Positions 40,458-49,600 of a stretch of 64,000 bases of DNA are shown one piece after another. The notes under the pieces are model-generated. The model saw only the letters and a program-made list of their open reading frames with translations, did no database searches and was not told where the DNA came from. Source of the DNA: Azotimanducus sp965199815 (lineage in GTDB: Bacteria > Pseudomonadota > Gammaproteobacteria > Pseudomonadales > Azotimanducaceae); the NCBI GenBank assembly GCA_965199815.1, contig CBDATE010000018.1, forward strand, positions 1 through 64,000. The letters are read 5' to 3'. Within the stretch, counting starts at the first letter, position 1; each line of letters opens with the position of its first letter. The position numbers and the translations under genes were made by a program.

Positions 40458-40502
40458 CCAGGTGCAACGCGCTATACGCGAGTTGCTCGACTCGCTGCCG
40501 CC

Positions 40503-41264
40503 CTACCGCCGTGTCAGCCACCCCTGATACAGCAGTAGCGCATACATGGCAGCTACAGCAAGCCAGATGAGCCAGGCGTGGCCCCAGCGTTGCCAGGGTG
40601 TCTGGCCGCGCCGCAGCTCGACGCTTGCGTACAGCACCTCGCGTACGCCGCGAGGGATGCTGGCCACAAGCGAGCCATCCGCCGATACCACCGCCGTAAC
40701 CCCGTTATTGGTCGCCCGCAGCAGCGCACGACCCATCTCCAGCGCGCGCATACGCGCGATTTGCAGATGTTGCCAAGGCCCCAGAGAGCTGCCGAACCAG
40801 GCATCGTTGCTGATGGTCACCATGAGCGCCGGGTCGGATGCTGCGCTCGCGACCAGTTCGGGGTAGGCAATCTCGTAGCAGATCACCAGTGCAAGCTCGA
40901 TTGACCGATCGTCCCGGTGCAGTCGGACAGGTGGCTGCGATGCAGCTCCCGGGTGTGTACCTGACATGGGCAGGTTGAAAAACCCGATCACGCCGCGCAG
41001 CAGGGACTCCAGCGGCACATATTCCCCGAAAGGCACCAGATGACGCTTCGCATAATCGCCTTCGGCCCGCCCGAGACCGAGTGCGCTGTTGTGAAAAGCC
41101 CAGATCTCGCCGGGGGCGCGCTGTACGATGCCGAGAATCACGCCGGTGTCGCTCGCCATCGCCCGTCGCTCGACATCGGCGAGATACTCGCCCGCAGTGC
41201 TCCTCATCATGGGAATCGCGGCTTCCGGCAAGACAATCAGGTCGGCATCCCAAGTGCCTGCCAC
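40503..41264 (-). pseudogene. Duplicated lnt C-terminal half, proximal copy
   Basis: A second 253-residue fragment with the same boundaries, 807 bp from the first. It differs from the other copies by isolated substitutions (for example VASIPRGVRE where the intact gene reads AASIPRGVRE). It is in frame and keeps the catalytic Glu-Lys-Cys. Confidence 0.8.
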
Positions 41265-41309
41265 CCAGGTGCAACGCGCTATACGCGAGCTACTCGACTC
41301 GCTGCCGCC

Positions 41310-42842
41310 CTACCGCCGTGTCAGCCACCCCTGATACAGCAGTAGCGCATACATGGCAGCTACAGCAAGCCAGATGAGCCAGGCGTGGCCCCAGCGTTGC
41401 CAGGGTGTCTGGCCGCGCCGCAGCTCGACGCTTGCGTACAGCACCTCGCGTACGCCGCGAGGGATGCTGGCCGCAAGCGAGCCATCCGCCGATACCACCG
41501 CCGTAACCCCGTTATTGGTCGCCCGCAGCAGCGCACGACCCATCTCCAGCGCGCGCATACGCGCGATTTGCAGATGTTGCCAAGGCCCCAGAGAGCTGCC
41601 GAACCAGGCATCGTTGCTGATGGTCACCATGAGCGCCGGGTCGGATGCTGCGCTCGCGACCAGTTCGGGGTAGGCAATCTCGTAGCAGATCACCAGTGCA
41701 AGCTCGATTGACCGATCGTCCCGGTGCAGTCGGACAGGTGGCTGCGATGCAGCTCCCGGGTGTGTACCTGACATGGGCAGGTTGAAAAACCCGATCACGC
41801 CGCGCAGCAGGGACTCCAGCGGCACATATTCCCCGAAAGGCACCAGATGACGCTTCGCATAATCGCCTTCGGCCCGCCCGAGACCGAGTGCGCTGTTGTG
41901 AAAAGCCCAGATCTCGCCGGGGGCGCGCTGTACGATGCCGAGAATCACGCCGGTGTCGCTCGCCATCGCCCGTCGCTCGACATCGGCGAGATACTCGCCC
42001 GCAGTGCTCCTCATCATGGGAATCGCGGCTTCCGGCAAGACAATCAGGTCGGCATCCCAGGCGGCATCCATGAGCGCATCATAGGTGTCGAGAGACAGGT
42101 TCAGGTGTTCGGGCAACCACTTGACGGCTTGCGGGACACTGCCTTGAGCAAGGGCGACGCGCAAGCTACCGGTGCGCTCGGTGAACTGCAACGAGCCGAC
42201 ACCGAAGCCCAGTATCCAGGGAACGGCGATCAGCAAGCCGCAGATGATGCGTGAGCGCCACGCTGTCGCCAGCGCGAGCGCTGCGAGCCCGGCGGCCACC
42301 AGCGCGGCAGCGAAGGACACCGCAAGTACTCCGGCGATGGGTGCCAGTCCCGCAAGCGGTGTATCCAGCTGCGCGTAGCCGAGCAACAGCCAGGGAAATC
42401 CGGTCAGCACCCACAGGTGCAACCATTCGTGCAGCATCCACAACAGACTGAAAGCCAGTGCCCTCGGGATGTGTCCTGCAGAACGAAAAACACGACCGTG
42501 TGCATATCCGAAAAGCCCCGGAAACAGCGACAATCCGGCCACGAAGACCAGCACCATGACCCCGGAGAGCACGGGCGATGCGTTGCCGTACTCGTGGATG
42601 CTGACATACACCCAGGAGACCCCGACACCGTACTTGCCAAGACCGAACAGGTAGCCGAGCCAGAATCCCGAGCGCCCATCAGCACCCGACAGGCACCAGA
42701 ACAGGATACCGACCGACACTATAGCGAGGAGCGGCACATCGAGAGGAGCGAATCCAAGCGGGAAGAGCAGGCCGGCCACGAACACGATGAGCCATCGTGC
42801 GCTGCGGGATGCAGGCGGCGTGAAGCCCTGAGGCATCTGCAT
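41310..42842 (-). CDS. lnt: Apolipoprotein N-acyltransferase
   Basis: A 510-residue inner-membrane enzyme that adds the third acyl chain to lipoproteins. The N-terminal half has several membrane helices (WLIVFVAGLLFPLGFAPLDV onward). The C-terminal nitrilase domain carries Glu (VLPEAA), Lys (YAKRHLVPFGEYVP) and Cys (VICYEI), then a final helix (WLIWLAVAAMYALLLYQ). The ATG at 42842 is 22 bp after corC and gives a normal N terminus; the frame extends 25 codons upstream inside corC. Its 3' half is triplicated downstream. Confidence 0.93.
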   Translation of the reverse strand: MQMPQGFTPPASRSARWLIVFVAGLLFPLGFAPLDVPLLAIVSVGILFWCLSGADGRSGFWLGYLFGLGKYGVGVSWVYVSIHEYGNASPVLSGVMVLVFVAGLSLFPGLFGYAHGRVFRSAGHIPRALAFSLLWMLHEWLHLWVLTGFPWLLLGYAQLDTPLAGLAPIAGVLAVSFAAALVAAGLAALALATAWRSRIICGLLIAVPWILGFGVGSLQFTERTGSLRVALAQGSVPQAVKWLPEHLNLSLDTYDALMDAAWDADLIVLPEAAIPMMRSTAGEYLADVERRAMASDTGVILGIVQRAPGEIWAFHNSALGLGRAEGDYAKRHLVPFGEYVPLESLLRGVIGFFNLPMSGTHPGAASQPPVRLHRDDRSIELALVICYEIAYPELVASAASDPALMVTISNDAWFGSSLGPWQHLQIARMRALEMGRALLRATNNGVTAVVSADGSLAASIPRGVREVLYASVELRRGQTPWQRWGHAWLIWLAVAAMYALLLYQGWLTRR

Positions 42843-42864
42843 GAGGTGCGTGTCCCGCGAGAAT

Positions 42865-43704
42865 TCAGTCCCGGCGCAGCTCGAGCCGCAGTAGCCGCAC
42901 ACGACGACTTTCGGCATTGAGCACGGTGAAGTTCATGGCACCGATGGCCACCTGCTCGTCCTGTTCGGGCACATGGCCGAGCTGGCGCATCATCAACCCG
43001 CCAAGAGTCTCGACTTCCTCATCATCGAGCGCTGTCCCGAAGTAGGCGTTGAATTCGTCAATCGGCATCTGCGCCTTGATATTGAAGGTGTCGTTTCCGA
43101 GCGGATTGATATACACCTCTTCGTTGACATCGTGCTCATCCTCGATTTCACCGACAATCTGCTCCAGCACATCTTCAATAGTCACCGCTCCCGAGGTGTG
43201 CCCATATTCATCGACCACCATCGCCATGTGTTGCCGTGAACTGCGAAACTCCTTGAGCAAGGCATTGAGCCGCATGCTCTCGGGCACAAAGGCAGCGGTG
43301 CGCATGTAGTCCTTGATGTCGAATGCCTGCAGATTGTCCTTGAGGGCGAGCGGCAGCAAATCCTTGGCGTGCAGTACGCCGCGGATATCATCTGCATCAT
43401 CTCCGATGACCGGGAAGCGCGAGTGCTTGGCATCAATGAGCATGGCAAGAAATTCCTCGGGCGGTTGATTCACAGGCACACACCTGAGTTGCGAGCGGGG
43501 GATCAATATGTCGCGCGCACACAGGTCAGAGACCTGCATGGCCCCGAACATGATATTGAGCGCCTCGATGTCGAAGATGTCCTTCTCTTCGGCTGCGCGC
43601 AGCATCGCCATCACGCCATGACGATTGTCCGGTGGCGGTGAAAAGACATCTCCGAGACGCTCCAGCAAGGTCTTGGCATCGCCTTCGCCGTGGTTCGAAT
43701 TCAC
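42865..43704 (-). CDS. corC: Magnesium/cobalt efflux-associated CBS protein CorC
   Basis: A 279-residue cytoplasmic protein with two CBS domains (about 65-190: RDILIPRSQLRCVPVNQ, RHGVL-like VDEYGHTSGAVTIEDVLEQI) and a C-terminal CorC/HlyC domain (ETLGGLMMRQLGHVPEQDE). It matches E. coli YbeX, linked to Mg/Co efflux and ribosome biology. It overlaps ybeY by 4 bp. Confidence 0.93.
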   Translation of the reverse strand: MNSNHGEGDAKTLLERLGDVFSPPPDNRHGVMAMLRAAEEKDIFDIEALNIMFGAMQVSDLCARDILIPRSQLRCVPVNQPPEEFLAMLIDAKHSRFPVIGDDADDIRGVLHAKDLLPLALKDNLQAFDIKDYMRTAAFVPESMRLNALLKEFRSSRQHMAMVVDEYGHTSGAVTIEDVLEQIVGEIEDEHDVNEEVYINPLGNDTFNIKAQMPIDEFNAYFGTALDDEEVETLGGLMMRQLGHVPEQDEQVAIGAMNFTVLNAESRRVRLLRLELRRD

Positions 43705-44180
43705 GTTATTTCTCCCTGTGTGTGCGATGCCGGTACGGCAAATCCGAGTTCCGCCAGCAGTGAAGCCTCACGCGACTCCATGCGCCGGGCTTCGGCCTCG
43801 GTCTGATGATCGAAGCCGACAAGATGCAACACGCCATGAATCACCAGATGCGCCCAGTGCCGCAGGCGGGCATCGGCTTCGGGTGCCTCATCGCAGACAA
43901 CGGGGGCACAAATGGCAATGTCGCCAAGGAGTTCCGCTTCCGTCACCAAGCCGACATCCGCCGCAAAGGCCAGCACATTGGTGGCGCGCTGCCTGTTGCG
44001 AAAGCGCGCATTGAGCGCTTCACCTTCTTCCCGCCCCACTACGCGAATACAGATTCCGCCACTGCGCCCGGTGGAGCGCAGGGTGGCCTCGGCCCAAGCG
44101 CGGATGAGCCCGGCACTCGGTGCCTCGGCCATGCCCACATCCAGCGCAGCGGCCATCTGCACGTCAATGTGTGCGCTCAT
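43701..44180 (-). CDS. ybeY: Endoribonuclease YbeY
   Basis: A 159-residue metal-dependent RNase in 16S rRNA maturation and ribosome quality control. Seen: the family signature HGVLHLVGFDHQTEAEA with three zinc-binding histidines, and NVLAFAAD plus LGDIAIC before it. ATG 44180 has AGGA 6 bp upstream and is preferred to ATG 44198 or TTG 44204. Confidence 0.92.
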   Translation of the reverse strand: MSAHIDVQMAAALDVGMAEAPSAGLIRAWAEATLRSTGRSGGICIRVVGREEGEALNARFRNRQRATNVLAFAADVGLVTEAELLGDIAICAPVVCDEAPEADARLRHWAHLVIHGVLHLVGFDHQTEAEARRMESREASLLAELGFAVPASHTQGEIT

Positions 44181-44207
44181 GCGTGTCCTGTCCGGCATGG
44201 CCAAGGC

Positions 44208-45266
44208 TCAGGGCGTGTGCGCCTGTTTTCGATCATAGGCTTCGACGATGCGCTGAACGAGCCGGTGACGCACGATGTCTTTCGGGTCGAAGTGGATAAA
44301 TTGAAGCTCGTCGATTCCGGATAACACATTGACAGCGTGGATGAGGCCGGATTGGGTGCCGCGCGGCAAGTCGATTTGCGTGATGTCGCCGGTGACCACC
44401 GCCTGGGAATGAAAGCCCATGCGCGTGAGAAACATCTTCATCTGTTCGGGGGTCGTGTTCTGCGCCTCATCAAGAATGATGAACGCCTTGTTCAGGGTGC
44501 GCCCGCGCATGTAAGCGAGCGGTGCCACCTCGATCAGTTGCCGCTCCATGGACTTGAGCACCATGGACGGACCCATCATGTCGCACAGCGCATCATGCAA
44601 GGGGCGCAGATACGGATCGATCTTCTGCGTCAGATCGCCAGGCAGAAAGCCGAGCTTCTCACCGGCTTCGACGGCCGGGCGCACCAGCACCAGTCGCTCT
44701 ACCCGACCGGCTTCGAGCGCCTGTACCGCCGCCGCGACCGCAAGGTAGGTCTTGCCAGTGCCGGCAGGCCCTATCCCGAAGCAGACCTTGTGCTCGCGAA
44801 TGGCCGCGAGATAGCGATGCTGGTTTGCGCCGCGGACACGAATGAGCTTCTTGCGCGTCTGAATGGAATCGTCATCGGACTCGCGCGCCTGCGGGCGCTC
44901 GCGGGGCACATCTTGCCCGTCGTCCTGTGCAGCACCCGGTATATCCCCTGACTCGCCGGTATCTGCCCACATCTCGGCCTGCTCGGACTCGCGCAACAAC
45001 AAGTGCAGCGACTCGGCATCAAGCACCCCATCGCTTCCCTGCACCGCCACATAGAGATGTTGCAATACGCGCCGGGCCGTTTCCACCGCCTGCTGCGGCC
45101 CGCGCAGGGTAAAGAGATTGCCGCGATTGCTGATGTCAACGCCAAGATGGCCGCCGATCTCACGCAAATGCTGATCTATGGGACCGCACAAGGCTGCAAG
45201 GCTGGCGGAGTTTTCAGGATGGAGCGCCAGTTGAGAAGTGACGGCACTCGCTAGCGAAGCGCTCAA
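44208..45266 (-). CDS. ybeZ: PhoH-like ATPase YbeZ
   Basis: A 352-residue PhoH-family P-loop ATPase that works with YbeY in RNA metabolism. Seen: an N-terminal KH-like region (about 40-75), a charged Asp/Glu-rich linker (about 95-135), Walker A GPAGTGKTYLAV (about 163), LVRPAVEAGEKLGFLPGD, and Walker B FIILDEAQNTTPEQMK. The only start at a normal length is TTG at 45266. First gene of ybeZ-ybeY-corC-lnt; miaB, usually directly upstream, is 11 kb away. Confidence 0.92.
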   Translation of the reverse strand: MSASLASAVTSQLALHPENSASLAALCGPIDQHLREIGGHLGVDISNRGNLFTLRGPQQAVETARRVLQHLYVAVQGSDGVLDAESLHLLLRESEQAEMWADTGESGDIPGAAQDDGQDVPRERPQARESDDDSIQTRKKLIRVRGANQHRYLAAIREHKVCFGIGPAGTGKTYLAVAAAVQALEAGRVERLVLVRPAVEAGEKLGFLPGDLTQKIDPYLRPLHDALCDMMGPSMVLKSMERQLIEVAPLAYMRGRTLNKAFIILDEAQNTTPEQMKMFLTRMGFHSQAVVTGDITQIDLPRGTQSGLIHAVNVLSGIDELQFIHFDPKDIVRHRLVQRIVEAYDRKQAHTP

Positions 45267-45370
45267 TGTGGGTGCGTGGCTTTGCCCGAGTAACTCATGG
45301 GAAGTGACAGCATACGCATTGCGTGACTTTTTTCAAGTAGGATGATGAGACACGCGAACCAGACGCGGGC

Positions 45371-46336
45371 ATGGTGCACTGGAAGTACCGACGGGGCGTA
45401 CATGAACTCGGCGATGGGGCCTTCGCCTATTTGCAACCGGACGGCTCCTGGGGGTGGAACAACGCCGGCCTGATCGTGGATGGCGAGGCATCGCTTCTCG
45501 TCGATACCCTGTTCGACGAGAAGATCACCGAGACCATGCTGGTCGAGCTGCGGGATGTTGTCGGGCGCAAGGGGCGCGACATAGACTTCTTGGTCAACAC
45601 GCACGCCAATGGCGACCACACCTACGGCAATCGGCTGGTCGAGGGTGCCGAAATCATCGCCTCCGAGGCGGCGGCCAGGGAAATGGACGAGGTGCCTCCC
45701 GCCATGCTCGCGAGCATGATGCAGGCAGCGGGGACGCTGGGCGAACTCGGAGAATATCTGACGCATTGCTTCTCTGCCTTCACCTTCGAGGGTATCGTCC
45801 TGCCGCCGGTGGGACGCACCTTCTCCGGCCGCCTGGAGCTCACGGTTGGAGAGACCGCCGTCGAACTCATTGAAGTCGGCCCGGCGCACACGCGCGGCGA
45901 TGTGCTGGTGCATGTGCCGGAGCATCGCCTGATCTTCACCGGCGACATACTGTTTATCGAGGGCACTCCGATCATCTGGGCGGGGCCGGTCGGCAACTGG
46001 ATTGAAGCCTGCCGACTTATCGAAAGCCTTGATGTGGAGGTGGTGGTGCCCGGCCATGGGCCAATCACGGACCGGAGTGGCGCGCGAGAAGTGCGCGAGT
46101 ACCTGCAATTCATCGACCGGGAGGCGCGCACACGGTTTGATGCCGGCCTGTCCGCCAGCGAGGCCGCGAAGGACCTGGCGCTCGGCAAGTACGCCAACTG
46201 GCTCGATGCCGAACGCCTGGCCGTGAATGTGCACAGCCTCTATCGGGAATACGACCCGGGGTTGCCCGTCCCGGATGTCATGACGCTGTTCTCCGAGATG
46301 TCGGCGCTCTGGCGCCGCGACCGGCGCAGAACCTGA
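45371..46336 (+). CDS. Metallo-beta-lactamase-fold hydrolase
   Basis: A 321-residue MBL-fold protein. Seen: the metal-binding THANGDHTYGN (HxxxDH variant with N, about residue 77), PAHTRGD (third ligand His, about 173), TGDILF (bridging Asp) and VPGHGP (last His). The C-terminal third is helical (EYLQFIDREARTRFDAGLSA). Family members hydrolyse thioesters, lactones and other esters; the substrate here is unknown. It is divergent from ybeZ and lies 18 bp before one copy of the direct repeat bounding the adhesin. Confidence 0.82.
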   Translation: MVHWKYRRGVHELGDGAFAYLQPDGSWGWNNAGLIVDGEASLLVDTLFDEKITETMLVELRDVVGRKGRDIDFLVNTHANGDHTYGNRLVEGAEIIASEAAAREMDEVPPAMLASMMQAAGTLGELGEYLTHCFSAFTFEGIVLPPVGRTFSGRLELTVGETAVELIEVGPAHTRGDVLVHVPEHRLIFTGDILFIEGTPIIWAGPVGNWIEACRLIESLDVEVVVPGHGPITDRSGAREVREYLQFIDREARTRFDAGLSASEAAKDLALGKYANWLDAERLAVNVHSLYREYDPGLPVPDVMTLFSEMSALWRRDRRRT

Positions 46337-46355
46337 CTGGTTGGCTGCTCGCGAG

Positions 46356-46380
46356 AGCAGCTCGGCGCACAGCGAATTCG
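46356..46380. repeat. Direct repeat, left copy (miaB 3'-end remnant)
   Basis: Twenty-five bases that differ at one position from 56618-56642, the end of miaB. On the minus strand they still encode NSLCAELL against the genuine MiaB ending NSLRAELLS. Together with the right copy they bracket the second adhesin. The remaining intergenic sequence to 46572 has no supported gene. Confidence 0.85.
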
Positions 46381-46620
46381 ACCGGATTGCGCATCCGGTC
46401 AGCAGCAACTGTCGGGCGCTGAATCCGGCGAAGCACGAATGATGTGGTACTATCACGCGAGTAGGGTGTTGGTCTCGCAGGGAGGGGACAGTGGTAGTGG
46501 CGGCAGGCGCACTGGGCACACACATGTCCGGCGGGACCGGGAGACCGTGGTTCTCGACCAATAAGCCGATGTTTGCGGGCCTTGACCGGGTGTCGCGACC
46601 GGCCCCGGCCATGTGAGGGC

Positions 46621-49600
46621 ATGGTCCGGCAAATGACGAAGCCCGACCTGCATGCTGCGGGCGCTGTGCCGGAAGCAAGTCACCAAGCGTGTCTCCATGA
46701 CAGCCCCCCCCCCCCCCCCCCCCCGCATTTCTCTTCACAGGCGGTTAGAGCCCACATGACGAGGACGACGAGTTCCCGCTTCCTGCCCGCTCTCGCCACG
46801 CTCATGCTGCTCACACAACCTGCGCTGGCGCAGACCACATCCTTGACCTATTCCCCCGTGCCGGACGAACTCTGGGTGGGCGAAGAAATCACCCCGATGA
46901 TACCGACAGCCTCCGGATTCATCGGCGGAGTGGTGCGGTACGTGGTAATCAGTGCGGCAGACAACCCCATTCTCCTGCCAGCAGGACTCGAGCTGGACGA
47001 GACGACTGGACACATCACTGGCACCCCCACAACCGTTCAGGATGCCAGGACTGTAAACATCGCCGCCCTGGCCTTCGGGAATACGCAAAGAACGGATGTG
47101 GATATCGAATTTCCGGCGGTGCAGAAGCGTCCTTTGGCTAAACCGACCGGTCTGATGCTGAAGCCCGGCACACTCATGTCCACCTCGTTCACGGTGCAAT
47201 GGAACGCGGTGACCGGTGCTTCAGGCTATACGGCGACGGCCACAGGCAATGGCAGGACTCACACCGGCCGGGTGACGGACACGGAAGCATTGTTCTCCGA
47301 CAGGGTGTTAATCACGGGAAACACCGACTACACGGTGTCGGTGCGGGCCATCGGTGACACCAACCGCTACATAACCCCAGGTCCCGCAGCTGAACTGCGT
47401 GTAAAAACAGTGAACAGGGCTCCGAAGCTCTCTCTGATCAGGAGGGTCCCCACAGCGTTCGACCAAGGACGCACCACGCCTGTTTTGAATTGGCTGTCAA
47501 TACTTCTGTATCTCATAGACGAGGATGGCGACAGGGTCACATTCGAAGTGGAAAGCAGTCGGCCCGATCTCGTGACAGCGCCGCTTCGGCAAAATAGACC
47601 CATTCTTTACCCCCGTTTTGTTGCCAGTGCCGGAATCGACACTGCAGCGAATCTGGAACGCCAGTTTCTCATTAATGTCGTCCGGGCAGACAGCACGAGC
47701 TCGGGCACGTCAACCTTGACGATAAAGGCATTCGACGGAGCGGACACAACAGAATTTCCCCTTGATTTGTATGTGCCTTGGGAGACGATGCTACTCCCTG
47801 CCCCGGTATTGACCCTGAGAGCAAGCGATACGGCATTGACAGTGACCTGGAATGAGATACCAAGTGCGGAAGAATACCGACTGGAGTGGAAGCCCTCTTC
47901 GGAGTCGGGTTGGTTTCATAGTGGCAGCAGCGCGAAATTTCTCGATGTGGCAGGTTTGCACCATGAGATCACCGGGCTGGAGAGCGGTACCGCCTATGAC
48001 GTGCGAATTCAGTCAAAAGACAGGACTGGCCCGCAACTCTTCTCTTACGGCGAGTATTCGGCGCGGAAAACACATCGTACCAGTGACCGCCGAGGCATCA
48101 ATCTCACTCCGAGGTCCCTGCGGGTAGAGGAGGGCAAAACCGCAACCTACAGGGTGGAACTGGCGAGCGAGCCCTCCGGACCAGTGACGGTGAGTGTCTC
48201 CGGAACCTCGGGAACGGATCTGACGGTCGACAAGGCCAGCCTGACCTTCACATCTACCACCTGGAATGTGCCCCAGACGGTGACGGTGACCGCCAGGGAG
48301 GATGACGACTCTACGGACGACAGAGCCATCCTCACTCATACAGCCACAGGCGCCAACTACAATTCGGTGAACGATCTCCTGGCCGTAACAGTAGTGGATG
48401 ACGATGTCGCAGGGCTTGAATTTTCCACCAATTCCCTGACTGTGCCCGAAGGCGGGAGCGCGATATACACGGTGAAGCTGAAGGATCCGCCCACGGACAC
48501 GGTGACGGTGACCATCGGCGGGGAGGCCGATGGGGTAACGGTAGATGACACCGACGGCAATATGCCCGGCGACCAAAAAACATTGACCTTCACCACCTCG
48601 ACCTGGAGCACCGCTCAGACGGTGACCGTACGCGCCGCCGATGACGACAACACGGTGAATGAGTCGGTGACGCTATCGCACACCGCCACAGGCGGCGGCT
48701 ACGAATCGGTGAGCGGGAATGTCTCGGTGATGACGGTGGATGATGATGCCTCGCGCGGGGTGACGGTATCGCCGACTTCCCTGACGATAGCGGAAGGTTC
48801 GACCGGGACTTATACGGTGGTGCTGAATACCCAGCCGACGGGAGCTGTGACGGTGGCCGTGGGTGGAGTCTCGGGCGATGTGTCGGTGTCCACGACATCG
48901 CTGACCTTCACTTCATCGACCTGGAACTCCGCGCAGACGGTGACGGTAACGGCGGCCGAGGACATCGACGCATTGGCGGACGATGCAGTGACGCTCACGC
49001 ATACAGTGAGCGGCGCGGATTATGCCTCCGAGAGCGCAGCATCGGTGACGGTGACCATCACCGAGAACGATGTACGCGGGGTGACGGTATCGCCGACTTC
49101 CCTGGCGATAGCGGAAGGTTCGACCGGGACTTATACGGTGGTGCTGAATACCCAGCCGACGGGAGCTGTGACCGTGGCCGTGGGTGGAGCCTCGGGCGAT
49201 GTGTCAGTGTCCACGACATCGCTGACCTTCACTTCATCGACCTGGAACACCGCGCAGACGGTGACGGTAACGGCGGCTGAGGACATCGACGCATTGACGG
49301 ACGATGCGGTGACGCTCACGCATACAGTGAGCGGCGCGGACTACGCCTCCGAGAGCGCAGCATCGGTGACGGTAACCATCACCGAGAACGATGTGCGCGG
49401 GGTGACGGTGTCGCCGACTTCCCTGACGATAGCGGAGGGTTCGACGGACACCTACACGGTGGTGCTGAATACCCAGCCGACGGGAGATGTGACCGTGGCC
49501 GTGGGTGGAGTCTCGGGCGATGTGTCGGTGTCTCGGACATCGCTGACCTTCACTTCATCGACCTGGAACACCGCACAGACGGTGACGGTAACGGCGGCTG

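Larger units (their letters stand above)
39670..42059. repeat. 807-bp tandem repeat, three copies (dinG tail plus lnt 3' half)
   Basis: Units start at 39670, 40477 and 41284 with an exact 807-bp period; the third copy (776 bp) merges into intact lnt at 42059. Each unit holds the last 51 bp of dinG and the lnt catalytic half. The first two units end with 31 extra bases (for example 40446-40476) absent from lnt. Copies differ by only a few substitutions, so the amplification is recent. Confidence 0.92.

Noticed and set aside
45263..46738. 491-codon minus-strand open frame across the MBL-fold gene and its downstream gap
   Set aside because: It is antisense to a well-supported hydrolase gene, has no recognisable domain, and ends in the poly-C tract. 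Only its NSLCAELL piece is meaningful, as a miaB remnant.
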